This document shows, piece by piece, positions 35,089 through 45,881 of a DNA stretch of 64,000 bases. The first letter of the stretch is position 1, and the number at the start of each line of letters is the position of its first letter. A program made the translations under genes and the position numbers. The notes under the pieces are model-generated. The model was given only the letters and a program-made list of their open reading frames with translations, was not told the DNA's origin and searched no databases. The stretch lies in contig JADNRZ010000001.1 in NCBI GenBank assembly GCA_015501605.1, positions 1,488,001 through 1,552,000 on the forward strand, read 5' to 3'. This stretch comes from Panaeolus papilionaceus (lineage: Eukaryota; Basidiomycota; Agaricomycetes; Agaricales).

Positions 35089-37782
35089 TTAAACTTCTGT
35101 TTCCAAACCTTCCTCTTCATCTCCTTCAGGCAAGACAATTTCTTCTCCAAGCAGCCAATATGATGGAATTGCCATATACACATCCTCTACGTACCACCAG
35201 GTCAACTGCTTCCTCTCCTGTGTTCCACCTTGGCCTCCAGCTACACCTCCCCCACCTCTACCTCTTCCACGACCCTGCCCACGGGTACGGGCACCTCCAC
35301 GACCGCGAGAGGGTCCAGATGATGGCGCAAGGGGAGAGGAAGGCACTCTCACAAGCTGCACCCATGTCCCGGCGATACCCATACCCACAAACACCGTTTG
35401 AAGCACGTCAGAATCAACGAGCAGCAAAATTTCGTCCTTTTCTGGATCATGCTGGATAGGAGGTTCGTCCTTGTGTTCATCGCCTTCATTCACAGACTCT
35501 CTCTCCTTGACATTGTTAACCGGATCAGAACGCTGAACTCTGGGTTTAGACCATGCTGGTTCGACTTTGCCCTCTGGATCCCAATCGACCCAGGGCTCGA
35601 GAACGATCCTTGCAAGGCGCTCCACAATCTGCGACTCGACGCCCTTAGACACATAGCCAGCGACCGCTTTCTCAGCAGGAGAAAGTACACCAGGTAGATG
35701 AATGGATTTCACCCGGCGCATGCTCTTCTCCACGAAGGCCCTCTTCGTCGTTCGGATAGGAATAGGAGCTGAGCTTGCCTTTGAAATCGGATCATCCGCG
35801 GTTGCAGGTTGTACAGACCACGTCCAAGGGCCTAGACCATCTCCTGGTCCACCCGCTTCAAATTTGAGTGGCAGGACAGTAGGTCCCATCAGTTCAAAGA
35901 GCGGTTGGTTGGGCGCGTCAAGCCAGGATGCAAGATCGGCCTCTGGGTCTCTGGTCTCGTCCCATTTTGGGATGGCTGGTGCCTCAGATTCGTCGATGGG
36001 GATGGAGAAGGAGGGATACGCGGGGTTAGTTTCAGAGGTAGTCCCCACCGAAGGATCTTCTGGGATTTCGTTCAAGGTTTCCGGTAAGGCAGGAGTATCA
36101 CTTAAGGTGTCACTATTCCCGACATCTATACTCGGTGGTAGTTGGTCTCGTTCATCTTCTCCGATTTCCTCTATATATGCGCCTGGTTCCGGTTTAGCCA
36201 GAGAAGATTCTGTATCGACAGAAACAACCGGAATGACTTCCTCTTCTGTTCCGATAGGAAGAGATGTAGAGTCCGGAGCAACGGGGGGCAGGGTTAAGTC
36301 TTTTACATCCATGAATTCCACGTTTTCCGCCTTGAGTGCCTCTTCGAAGCGTTTAACCTTCTCAACCTTCTCAATATCTTCCTCGTCCCTCCACCGAACA
36401 CCAAAGAGCGCTTTCATCCCTTTGCCGACTCTGTCAGGAATCCGCTTGCAGACAACACCGGTCCTGATGAGTTCTTCGACTGCCATTTTAGATATGTCCC
36501 TCGCACCCCTCAGCTCCCTTTCTACCTCTTTTAGTGCCCGCGTCCTCAATAAATATTCAGTCCAAAAAAGCATGAGCCTGGGTATATCTCGCAAAAAGCT
36601 GGGGGTATACACCAGACCCTCAATGCGCAAGTGTGAGGATAGCAGGATGCGCGTGCGGACAATGGGACCTGGATGAAAGAGGAATGCGGAGAGGTGGGCA
36701 GCCTTGAGACGAGAAGCACGGGCGAGAAGAGGTGGTATCTCTTCAGGGGAAGAGATGAGAACAGGTTCGACGTTATAAAGTGCATATGGTGTACGAGGAA
36801 GAACGCGTTTGATGGGGTTTTTAGGCCGAGGAGGGAGTTTACCGTCTTCTTCCTGGTTCTCGGCAGATGGGTTTGCTGTATCATCGTCCTCACCAAGAGG
36901 CTCAGAATCGGAGTCACTGAAACTCTGTTTAGAATTTTGAGCAGGTTGTTTAGTCGGTGGTTTTCGTCCTAATTGTGCCTCAAATTCCTCTTCATCGTCA
37001 GTAATTTCGCTAGCTGATTCTTCCTGCTGAAGATCTGTGCGAATCCACACAGGGGTTTGGCCAAGTAGACCTGTAAAGAGGCGAATCTAGAGGGACATTT
37101 ATGAAATAAGTTTGGTGGCAGGAAAGGGTGGGACTGCATACCTGGTCCCAGAGATATGCTACTTGTGTTTTGACATGTGGCCACGGCCGTCCAGAACGAA
37201 AGTCGGTGGCGGCTATATGAATTCTATCTGTTGTGCCAAGGGATCTAAAGAAAGTCAGTAGATACACGATGTGATAGATCCAATAACTTACGACTCGTAA
37301 GTGATTTTCAAACCTCTTAAATCCTCTCCATCTGCCCATATTTCGTACCAATGTCTTATGGAGAACTGCTTCATCCTTTCGAGTTTCTTCTCCCTGGCAC
37401 GTTGAACATGATCGATTTTAGCTGGCTGTTCTTCGCCTTGATTGAGTGAATCATCGGGATTGGTTAATTTCTTTCCCTTCTTTTTCTTCTTTCCAACGAC
37501 ATGGTTTGAATCAGGGCCATCTGTTCGGGTGGCCTCTGTTTTACAAGTGTCTGTTTCATGACGGACGCGAAGCGAAATAGTTGGTATACCACGACCATCC
37601 CTTTCTATACCGTCTTCAGAAAAGATCTCGATACCAGCTTGTCTAAAATCCTTGAAAGGGACTAGCTCAACGCCTTCTGGTGGGGTAGGGAAAGGCGGAT
37701 ATCGAATCAAATCAACTGGAGGCTGATGAGGCTGAGGATTGGTGGCATTGACTATTGTGACTTGGGCGTCTTCTGAAGACAT
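35089..37782 (-). CDS. Arb1-like protein (putative Argonaute siRNA chaperone subunit), paralogue A
   Basis: Starts MSSEDAQVTIVNATNPQPHQ at 37782. The N-terminus shows YPPFPTPPEGVELVPFKDFR, then GRGIPTISLRVRHETDTCKT. Introns at about 37244-37290 and 37070-37140 lead through RIHIAATDFRSGRPWPHVKT-QVAYLWDQIRLFTGLLG to one long exon. That exon has an acidic linker, EVERELRGARDISKMAVEEL, VEKSMRRVKSIHLPG, VERLARIVLEPWVDWDPEGK and LLVDSDVLQTVFVGMGIAGT-WVQLVRV, with a Gly/Arg-rich loop near the C-terminus and then WWYVEDVYMAIPSYWL. These blocks resemble my recollection of Arb1 of the fission-yeast ARC complex, which binds Argonaute before siRNA loading. Paralogue B lies at 60013-62267 with the same block order and a shared intron position. 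Paralogy is seen directly; the Arb1 name is inference. Confidence 0.6.
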
Positions 37783-38191
37783 CAGGTTCAGTCCAAGAAC
37801 TCGAATTATCTGATAACCATTCGGAATTGCAAGAATGGGTCAGAATTATTAAAGAAGGTAACGGGTATCGCCGCATCGTTTCCGTTATCTGATTGGGCGT
37901 CTGTTATGATGAAACCCTTTGAATCTATAATTATTTCTTGCGATGAATGAGGCAGAGTTGTGTATTTACGCGTGTAGGGTTATGATTTTTGAATGGAAAC
38001 GCGTTTGAAAGCAGGACACAATGTGAAAATGAAACAATTGTGACAATTGTCATTATGTGACATACGCGTGCATTGATAGTCACACAACTGTGGGAATGGA
38101 GATTGGGGACTTGCCTCGAGGACAGAGCAATCTGCTTTAAAGTTGTTACTATTGAGGTCAAGTTAAGACTACTTACTTACATTCTCCAACC
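37783..38191. promoter_or_regulatory. Divergent promoter region
   Basis: 409 bases between the divergent starts of Arb1-like paralogue A and the next plus-strand gene. It contains imperfectly repeated TGTGACA/TTGTGACAATTGTCA sequence at about 38021-38060, including an inverted TTGTGACAATTGTCA core that could be a protein-binding palindrome. No factor can be named. Confidence 0.45.
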
Positions 38192-40022
38192 ATGGTCTTT
38201 GGCTTTTTCTCGAGAAAACAAGAAGCTGGTCCTTCATCTGAATTTCAGTTTCCTCAGAAACAGCTACATACTCCTGCTTCATCTCTTTCTTTCCCTGCTC
38301 CTCCTGGTCCAGAGGATACTCCAACTCCACCACCAGACAATACAGACAACGATCCAGAATCAGTAACAGATTCAACAGAACTACATACTCTAATTGCATC
38401 AGTACCACCTCAAACTCTTCATGCTTATACTTTGGCGCATCTATCTCCTGTCCCACCTTCACCTTTCCCCCTGGGACTCACGTCAACCCCTTCGCTCATT
38501 CTCGGAAAACCAATCGAGCCACCCTCACCAAGAACTCTGACAATTCTCACAAAATTCTTCGAATCATTAACTCCTCCACCCAAACTGCATTGTGTGCGAT
38601 GTCATAATGCCTACTTTGAACTTGAAAACAACGACAGGGCGTGTCATATCCCTCATGATGACGATAGTGCCACTGTTGGACGCGTCAGAACAGGCAACGG
38701 TGGTACCAGTGAATACGAAACTCTTTTTGGCTGCTGTGGAAAAACTGTGGAAGGAGATGGAGACATGGGTCCACCAGATGGCTGGTGCTACGAAGGTTTA
38801 CATACTGTACGTGTCCCCTCTTTTTTTTGTAACCACATATTTTTTGGGGGGCAGGTGCGATTGTCGGCATGTCCCATCACTTTCAAATTATCACCCTCAT
38901 ATATTTGAACTCGCTAATCATCTCATTTATGTTCACCCCATTTAGACAGATCCAAGACGCGCTCGTTTCCGCGCAGATTCCACACCCAATGACGATAGAC
39001 TAGTGCCTTGTTCATCCCTCCGATGTGGTCAACCACCTCTCCCTTCGCGCTCCTCGCGTTCACGAAACAGTTTATCACGAAAGCGCAGTCGTCCTATCAT
39101 GGAGGTTGATGGAGATACCGCGAACGAACACGAGACAGACGATGACGTCCATTCCGTCGTTTCTTCTACTCAATCCATCGGCCATAAAAAGACACATTCC
39201 AAGTCCACCTCCATTTCAAAGATTGCAAATGCGAATCATCGACGGAGTGTATCGAATGCCTCATCAGGACTTTCACAAGGTCAAACAAAGGCCAGGAAAA
39301 GAAAGATCCCAGAGATGGAGGAGGAGGAAGAGAGCACTGACGCGGAATCCCAGCGGAAACCGAACGCTGAAGCAGGTCCTTCTACTGTCAAACCCAAGCC
39401 CAGGAGGAGAGGGAGGAAGATCACTTCGCCGGCTGAAGTTCATTCCGAGGAGGAGGGAGCAAATGATGAAGGTGTGGTCCAAGAAGAGTCGAAGAGGCCT
39501 ACCAAACGCGCGCGGGCGCGCAAAGTATCTGTTATGGACTCCAGTGCCATGGACGTCGACCAGGAACCCCAGACACAAACCCCTCCAAAGTCACCCAAGC
39601 GAAACGCCAAAAAACTTTCTGGGTCTGCCCTTGCCACCACGAGTACCAAACCCCTTCAAAGCTCGCCACTCGCCGCGTCTTTTGTACTGGAAAATGCTGG
39701 ACCGATGTCGCCAGCGTTGGCCCATCGAGGAGAAAGCCCTACTCCTTTGACTTCCAAACCCCTGTCACGGAAATCTTCAGGAAGGAAGCTGGAAGTCGCA
39801 GTTGAGATTGTCTCGAGGGCGAACAGCCCGAGTAAGACGATGGGACCACCCAGTACCGTGAAGGGCAGCAGGGTAAAGGACAAGGTGAAAGAAATTGAGA
39901 AGGGAAATGAGACGATCGGCGATACTGTTATGGTGAAGCGAAAGGGAAGCGTCAACTCCAAAAAACTGGGTGAAGTGATCGCAACAAGCGTGGATGGAGA
40001 AGCGAGTGGTGTCTGGTCATGA
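38192..40022 (+). CDS. Basidiomycete-type Cys-containing, basic/disordered protein, likely nuclear
   Basis: Starts MVFGFFSRKQEAGPSSEFQF at 38192. After a Pro-rich region, a compact part (about residues 120-205) contains CVRCHNAYFELENNDRACHI, FGCCGKT and DGWCYEGLHT, a set of Cys/His that could bind zinc. One intron (38807-38945) joins LHT to TDPRRARFRADSTPND, then PCSSLRCG. The rest is a long disordered tail rich in Ser, Lys and Arg with many nuclear-localisation-like clusters (RKRSR, KARKRKIPE, KPRRRGRK, TKRARARK) and Ser-Pro sites. No known domain recognised. The basic tail suggests a chromatin- or RNA-associated role; that is inference only. Confidence 0.72.
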
Positions 40023-40474
40023 ACGCTTTTTGTAAAGCTACATTATTTCAATGTCTTTCTATTGAATATCCTCTTCGAGTTTTGACATTTATCCAGCTTC
40101 TATGCCCCTACACACTCCCCATTGCTGTATTTTATTTTTTTCGCTTGCCAATTTTCCCCCGATTTATGAGCTATATTTTTTCCCTACCCTTTATTTCCCT
40201 TATCCTTTTATTGATGGAAAGCCACATATCTTTATTTAGTGGCTATAATGATGTTGTATAGGTAATTGTAATTAAACAAAGCATCTTCCTCAGCTCCACA
40301 GCCGACCGATAAGATGAGGCCTTCGAGCAGTGCCAGATTTGAATCCATATCCCCACGTGAACAAACTAATAACACTCTTTCCTAGTGGAGTGCCCCCAGT
40401 GGCCTGGAGACACGCTCAGATACGGTATGGCACGGTGAAGTGGTCGTGTTGAGAGCAGTCTGAGTCTAATATCT
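40023..40474. other. Intergenic, 3' and 5' flanks
   Basis: About 450 bases between two plus-strand genes. The first half is T- and C-rich like a fungal 3' untranslated region. No convincing open frame. Confidence 0.45.
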
Positions 40475-42146
40475 ATGCTACGAACATGGCAATATACCCT
40501 GGCCATGCAGTACATCGTACCCGCACTCCAAGACCCACACAACCCGTCCCGGTGCGTTTTCTCTCTTTATTCAGCCTTCGCCCACTTGCCCAACTTCGAG
40601 AACGTACTGAGTCAAGAGTTGTTCAAGCACCAAGAGCTTTGGAGAACCATATTCACATCATCTCAGTCAAGCGAACCGCTGAACAGCTGGAAGCATTGTT
40701 GCAGGGACTTTACAAATGCACATGTCCCATCTCAAAGGGCAATCCTTCAACCGTGATCTTCCATGCCCTGAAATCGAAGGAACCAGACGAACCTCCGACA
40801 TGGCAAGACCTTATCACGATCTTATTCGAGGATTCGCAGACTGCGTTGAGCTGGCCGAGCGAATCAGTCGTCAAAGGCGTATCAAAGCAGTGGCCCGCGA
40901 AAATGTCAGATCTCATGCCCTTTGGTCCTGATCAACTGGTAGAAAACTTCCTCCAGTGGTGGGCGGTCATGCCAAACCCCAAAAACCATGTCGTCCATCC
41001 TAATGATATGCCAGTCCCTTATACATGACAGCCTCGTCAAATACGACTTTTCTGGAATTATCTTTGCGAAGACAAGGAAGATCGCAGACGAAGCGTTGGA
41101 GGTGTTTGAAGCATTCGAGCTTGGGACAAACACCACTCCTGGTGTTCCCAAGATTCCATGTATGATGCTCAGTGAACAATCCATCGTTTTCATTGCTTTT
41201 CTAGGGGAAATGGGCAGACAGCGACAAGAATCAAAATACTACTTGATGAATCGGCATGAGACTGAGGCCCTGCACCTCTGCTCTATGATCGCCTACCTTG
41301 CCTGCCATTTGCAAACCCACTATCCTCGCCTGGCCAGGGATATCGTCCAACAATCCGTCATAGCTGGACAGTGGCTCTTCCGAGTATATCATATGCACCT
41401 ATTTTCGCCTCGCCTCCCCGACATCCCGCTTTACCCCCTCATGGTCAACCGCGATAACATGTTATTTCCTCCTCCCGAGTCCATCGAGGTCGAGGTGGCG
41501 ATCTCGTTGCGCGAGTGTCGCCTTAACAGCCGCTGTTCGCGATATGGATGCCAGAACGTGTTTCAAGACGTGGGCGGGGCTTATCAGCGATGCAATCGGT
41601 GTCAGGGTACATCCTATTGCGGCAAGGACTGCCAGGTGCTCGATTGGAGGGACCCATGGCCAGTGTTTCCGCACAAGCAGATCTGCTCTGTTATCCACAA
41701 GATAATTCAGGCTCATGGTGGATGGAAATCAACGCCCAGTGTTCGGAATGAGGACGAGGATGAGCCCCGGTCAAAGCATCCAACTACCCGGTCGCTGGCA
41801 GACGTGATTCTTTCTCTGCAAAGGTCGAGAAAGCTGACCCAGAATGAACTCGCACGGATTCACGAATGGGGGGAACGGCTATATGCTGAGGCTGTTCCCG
41901 ATTATTTAAAATGGAATCCGGGGTATGGGGATCATGAAGATGTGTTACTGAGACTGACGAATGTCCACGGTCTTAATGGACCCAATGGTGCGTTTCGATC
42001 TCATGAGAGGACATATATGGGAGCACTTGTGATATTTTCATGAAGCTAAATACATGAATCGGCTTAATAAATGGCCAAATGAGGTTCGCAAAGAGCGAGA
42101 GCTCCTTGCGGCCCAGCCGTTTTGGGATGCACAGATCGATATGTGA
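40475..42146 (+). CDS. MYND-finger protein of a local duplicated family, reading frame disrupted
   Basis: The N-terminal part is read from ATG 40475 (MLRTWQYTLAMQYIVPALQD). By KGVSKQWPAKMSDLMPFGPD the coding frame has shifted by one. Near 40977-40985 (CCCCAAAAA) it must shift again to continue ILMICQSLIHDSLVKYDFSG and on to a complete MYND finger (CSRYGCQ...CNRCQGTSYCGKDCQ...HKQIC). An intron from about 41987 to 42050 (GTGCGT...AAG) joins NGPNG to KYMNRLNKWPNEVRKERELL and the stop at 42144-42146. Alignment with the decayed copies at 33.5-34.8 kb supports the frame assignment. Either a recent pseudogene or base-call errors in homopolymers. MYND fingers mediate protein-protein contacts; the target is unknown. 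Confidence 0.65.
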
Positions 42147-42563
42147 GATCACTCACATCTTTGGTACTCTGTTGCGATCCAGCTCGTTTATGGTTCTCGT
42201 CTCCAATGCCCATATCTTCGTTACATGCTATCATACATTGGAACTAACATTTGAAGCTAACAAACTTTATCAAGTAGATTATCTGTACGATAATATTCCA
42301 TTTTTGTCAATGGTAGATACCCGCATAATTTACGGCTCACGAAAAGAAGAGTGCACTTTGCATGTACTTAGTAGGGCACTCATCGTGAAACCCAGTAGGT
42401 GCCTTTAGTATTGGTACAGGACAGATTATACGTGGCGCATCGGCCTCCAATCTAAATCTAACTCTAAAAAGTCTGTCGGGCACAAACGTCCAACGACAAC
42501 GTTAACAGATCTGTAATCGCGGCGTGCTTGCATTACGTACCTAGATGTTGATAACATTTAAGT

Positions 42564-43373
42564 TCATAGCTTTGCCTTCTTTACCAGTAACCAATTCATG
42601 GGTGTCGATGGAGGCATGCTAAGCTGTGCTCCTGAAGCGACAAGGCGATTACTTTGCACGTCCCAGATCTATTATATGTGAGATTCTTGTTGATGAGATT
42701 TCAAAAGGTATGCAAACCTCTGTTTTAGCAGAATTTGACGCATCTCCAACTGCAAGAGACCGGTTAACTATGCGGAGTTTTGTGCCTCTTCAGTCGCCTA
42801 TGTCAGTCCAGTCAAGTATGGGCAAACTTGTGAAGGACTCACATGGTAGCAGGTGCATGGAACATGGCATTGATGGTCTGTGAGACGCAGGCAGAAACGA
42901 TCCTTCCCTCAGCAGTGTTCCCAATAATCATAGATGTTGTTGAGCATCTGTTAAAAGTTAATGCCGAGATTACATCTCAAGCCAGAAGAACTCTCACTCA
43001 TCCAGCAGGTATACCAGGTAACCCTGGTCGGCAACTCCTCGAGTATTACACATTTCTGAATAGTACGAATACTTGATGAATGGCGATACAAACTGAGAAA
43101 AAAAATAGAAATACCAGGAATCACCTCAACCTCACACACTACCACACCTTCCAGTTTTGACGGATCGGTAGGCTTGGGCTGGAAAGAAACCTCGACAACT
43201 CGCAGCTTATCTGACACGCTGCCTGCATATCCTTTGCCTTTATTGCGGAAGATAGATAGCCACTTTAGAGCCAACTCCTTCGCCTGTCGTGGCGCGTTTC
43301 CCGCTATTGAAGAAGTCTGCTCTATCTCCAGCGGCTTTTGAAGAAATAGCTTTGTATCCGCGGTTAGAGCCAT
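42564..43373 (-). CDS. Hotdog thioesterase-like protein with altered active-site motif
   Basis: Assembled from about five exons: MALTADTKLFLQKPLEIEQT at 43373; LRVVEVSFQPKP and VCEVEVIPG; then EMCNTRGVADQGYLVYLLDE; CSTTSMIIGNTAEGRIVSAC-VSQTINAMFHAPAT; GTKLRIVNRSLAVGDASNSA; and EIWDVQSNRLVASGAQLSMP, ending KKAKL. The block order and the VSQTINAMFHAPA strand match the PaaI/ACOT13 hotdog thioesterases, which cleave acyl-CoA thioesters. The usual (M/L)HGG before the long helix is ADQG here, so the catalytic/oxyanion site looks changed. All joins are GT-AG and in frame, so the gene is intact. Its divergent neighbour at 43912-44760 is a paralogue with a normal HG. Confidence 0.72.
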
Positions 43374-43911
43374 GATTTTGGGGGTGAATCTCAAATAATG
43401 GTCTCCGGTTTAATCACCGTCCTGAAAACTGGCTTTGAAAAGCGGTAAAGTATATTGAAGAGTCTGTTATGAGAAATTTCGTTATATACCGGTCATACTT
43501 TCCACCAAGCGTGGTATGTGAATTGCTATGGACGATAAAAATATCACATAGGCCGAATGGAGACGGAAGAACAGAGTAGATGACAGTGGAGGATCCTGGA
43601 TCCGCCAATCGGCACATCGGCTTGTTTACATGTGGCAGGAGCTTACGGGCTGGGCAGGGTCTGTCAGGGTTCAGTTCGCTTACTCGTCGCGTCACTATAG
43701 TCGATCGACAGGGTGCCTTTCCAACAATTGCTCACAATTTAGGCATTGAAACCTTGAAGAGAATTGGGTGTGGTTTTACAGGCAAGCTGCTATATAAGCC
43801 ATATATTTGACCTTTAATTTGTGTTTTGATTCACTTTTAGTTTTGTAGTGTTGAGCCCCTAGTCGTTTAATATTTAACCCAGGTGAACGTGGCAACATAT
43901 TGGTCGACACC
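43374..43911. promoter_or_regulatory. Divergent promoter region between thioesterase paralogues
   Basis: 538 bases between the start codons of the two divergent thioesterase-like genes. An inverted duplication is the simplest origin of this arrangement. A minus-strand frame of 93 codons in this space is not supported by any motif. Both promoters are expected here. Confidence 0.5.
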
Positions 43912-44760
43912 ATGGATTTCCGTACGGGTCTTGAGCTGCTAGCTCCTTATGCCTCCGCCTTGCAAAAAGACGTCGATCTCGATGTGTCAAATATCAAAGG
44001 CAATGTGTCGGAGGATGTGAAACGCCTTTCAATTGCAGTTTTTCGGTTCTTCATCAGCGACCAAGGGCATTCCTATGGCGCGGCGATCGGCCAGCGTCTA
44101 AAACCCCTCGAAATCAATATCTTCAAGGATGGCTACAATGGCTCTCTCATTGCAGAAACTGTTTTTGAAATTCAAGTGGAAAATGGTATTTTAACCCATT
44201 CATCGGCGTAGATTGATGAAGCTAATCAATACATTCACACTTCTTGGCCTTTGATACCCAGACATGTGCAACATATTTGACAGTATGCATGGTGCATGTG
44301 CAGCTTTTATTATCGACCCGTACGTGCCCAACCTGTATTGACCTTGCTTATTTGTCACAATTGCGCACATGTAGATGCTCATCCTCGTCCCTCGTGTCTC
44401 ATGGATTAGCTCTGGGTGTTGATGGCACAGGCGTTTCGCAGTCCATGGCAATCATCTGGCACCATCCCATTCGAAAGTAATTTCCTTTCCCAAATATGCC
44501 GCCAGATGACTAAAAGTATTAACATGGTCATCAGTGGCGTTCAACTCCGAATCGTTTCGAGATCAATGTCCGTGTATGGTCGCATTCGAACTGCCCGCTG
44601 CGAGGTGACCCACAATTTTATTTCGTTCCCTGTTCGCCAGCTAACCCACCACCTTCACCTAAAGCTCTGGGTCAAGGACAAGCTCTGTGTATCCGCAACA
44701 CATTCGACCGCTAATTCTCGATACAAGCCTAAAACAGAATGTCGATCAAGTAAGCTATAA
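43912..44760 (+). CDS. Hotdog-fold acyl-CoA thioesterase (PaaI/ACOT13-like)
   Basis: Starts MDFRTGLELLAPYASALQKD at 43912. Exon 1 ends FEIQVENG; exon 2 reads MCNIFDSMHGACAAFIIDP, which contains the Asn...HG(G/A)...D pattern of the ACOT13/PaaI active-site region. Exon 3 reads CSSSSLVSHGLALGVDGTGV then SQSMAIIWHHPIR; exon 4 NGVQLRIVSRSMSVYGRIRT; exon 5 LWVKDKLCVSATHSTANSRY, ending with TAA at 44758-44760. All four introns are GT-AG with lengths of about 55-78 bases. About 200 residues, somewhat longer at the N-terminus than human ACOT13. Predicted to hydrolyse acyl-CoA; chain-length preference is unknown. Confidence 0.8.
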
Positions 44761-45014
44761 AACTACGTGTGAAAGTCGAGTGTTCCATTGCTACTTACTC
44801 CCAAGTTTGTTCTTGAACACGATTCGAATTCTTGTACAAAGACGTGGACATTAGTCATTAATTTATTAATCTGGGGCCATGGAGCTCAAGCTGAGCTGAT
44901 TCTAACTTTCCATCTAAATCATGGTCGACAACAGTACCAGTTTTTGCCCAAATATTCTAATCAGGCTTTCCCCGACAACTCACGCCGAAGCTGTCACCCA
45001 AGATTTTGTTAGCA

Positions 45015-45881
45015 TCACTTAGCCTGATCTTGAAGAAAAGCCCGTAGCTTTTCGAGAGCCTTGTAACGATGAGATAGCTTGTTCTTCTGATCATCCGGCA
45101 TCTCAGCGTAACTATCAGCGATAAGAACCACGAGCATAAATGTCGGGAGCTGAGGTCTATAAATGTCAGATTTGCTCACGTTAGGCCAGTCTCCAGAGGC
45201 TCGAAAACAGCATCCCATCCGAATACTTTAGGTCCGCGTGCTGGGACAATTGTTCCTTGGGTTCTTCCCTCGAACAGAATAGGCTCAGTTCCTGAGGCAG
45301 GGTTGCTGAACATGATATGGAAATACATCGAGCGGCGTATTTGGACTCACCTGGACCAGCAGAATAGGCGAATGTGCAAACTGCCTGTGCAGCTTTTGTT
45401 GGGAAGCCAACAAGCATGGCATTGAGCCCTTCATGCCCTACTTCTTGCATGAATTGCTTCACGTATGGGCCAGGTAGACCATTAAGAGCGTCGAAGCAAA
45501 GGGCAGTATCTTCAGTAATGCAAGGTCCACCAATCTAGGAAAAGTTAAAAGTTGTTTATCACATTCGTTGGACGTTGAAAGGCACACGCACCTGTTCAGT
45601 TGCTGTCCTGCACTTCGCGATCGCTACCTCTTGGGTTGTACCCTGGATTTCGGAAACTGGGGGAATTAATTGTAAGTGCACTCATTCGGAGTTAGAAATA
45701 TTGGCTTACCATCGACACTCCTCGATTCGATCTCAATGGGAGCTGGTCCGTCGGAGAGAATGGCCTTCACTTCGCGCAGTTTGTTGGCATTACCTGTCAC
45801 AAATACTGTGTGATGTACAATCAAGAACTGTTGGAATTTTTAAAAAAAAACCTGAATAATACCTAGTGGTTTCGAGGGCAT
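45015..45881 (-). CDS. HAM1: Inosine triphosphate pyrophosphatase (ITPA/HAM1)
   Basis: Removes non-canonical purine nucleotides (ITP, dITP, XTP) by hydrolysis to the monophosphate, protecting DNA and RNA. The start MPSKPL at 45881 is followed after a short intron by [20 protein letters not shown], the family's N-terminal signature. Next come [36 protein letters not shown] (metal-binding Glu/Asp and conserved loop), [38 protein letters not shown], and [20 protein letters not shown] (SHR substrate-contact motif), ending FLQDQAK. About 200 residues, typical. Six exons with GT-AG introns. Confidence 0.93.

Noticed and set aside
35702..36676. 324-codon Ser-rich plus-strand open frame
   Set aside because: It is antisense to the long exon of Arb1-like paralogue A, whose conserved blocks match its paralogue; the antisense frame has no recognisable domain.
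42951..43080. Frameshift in the minus-strand thioesterase after YLVYLLDE
   Set aside because: A GTGAGA...CAG intron between GAT GA and ATGCTCAACA restores the frame as DECSTTSM, so the gene is intact there.
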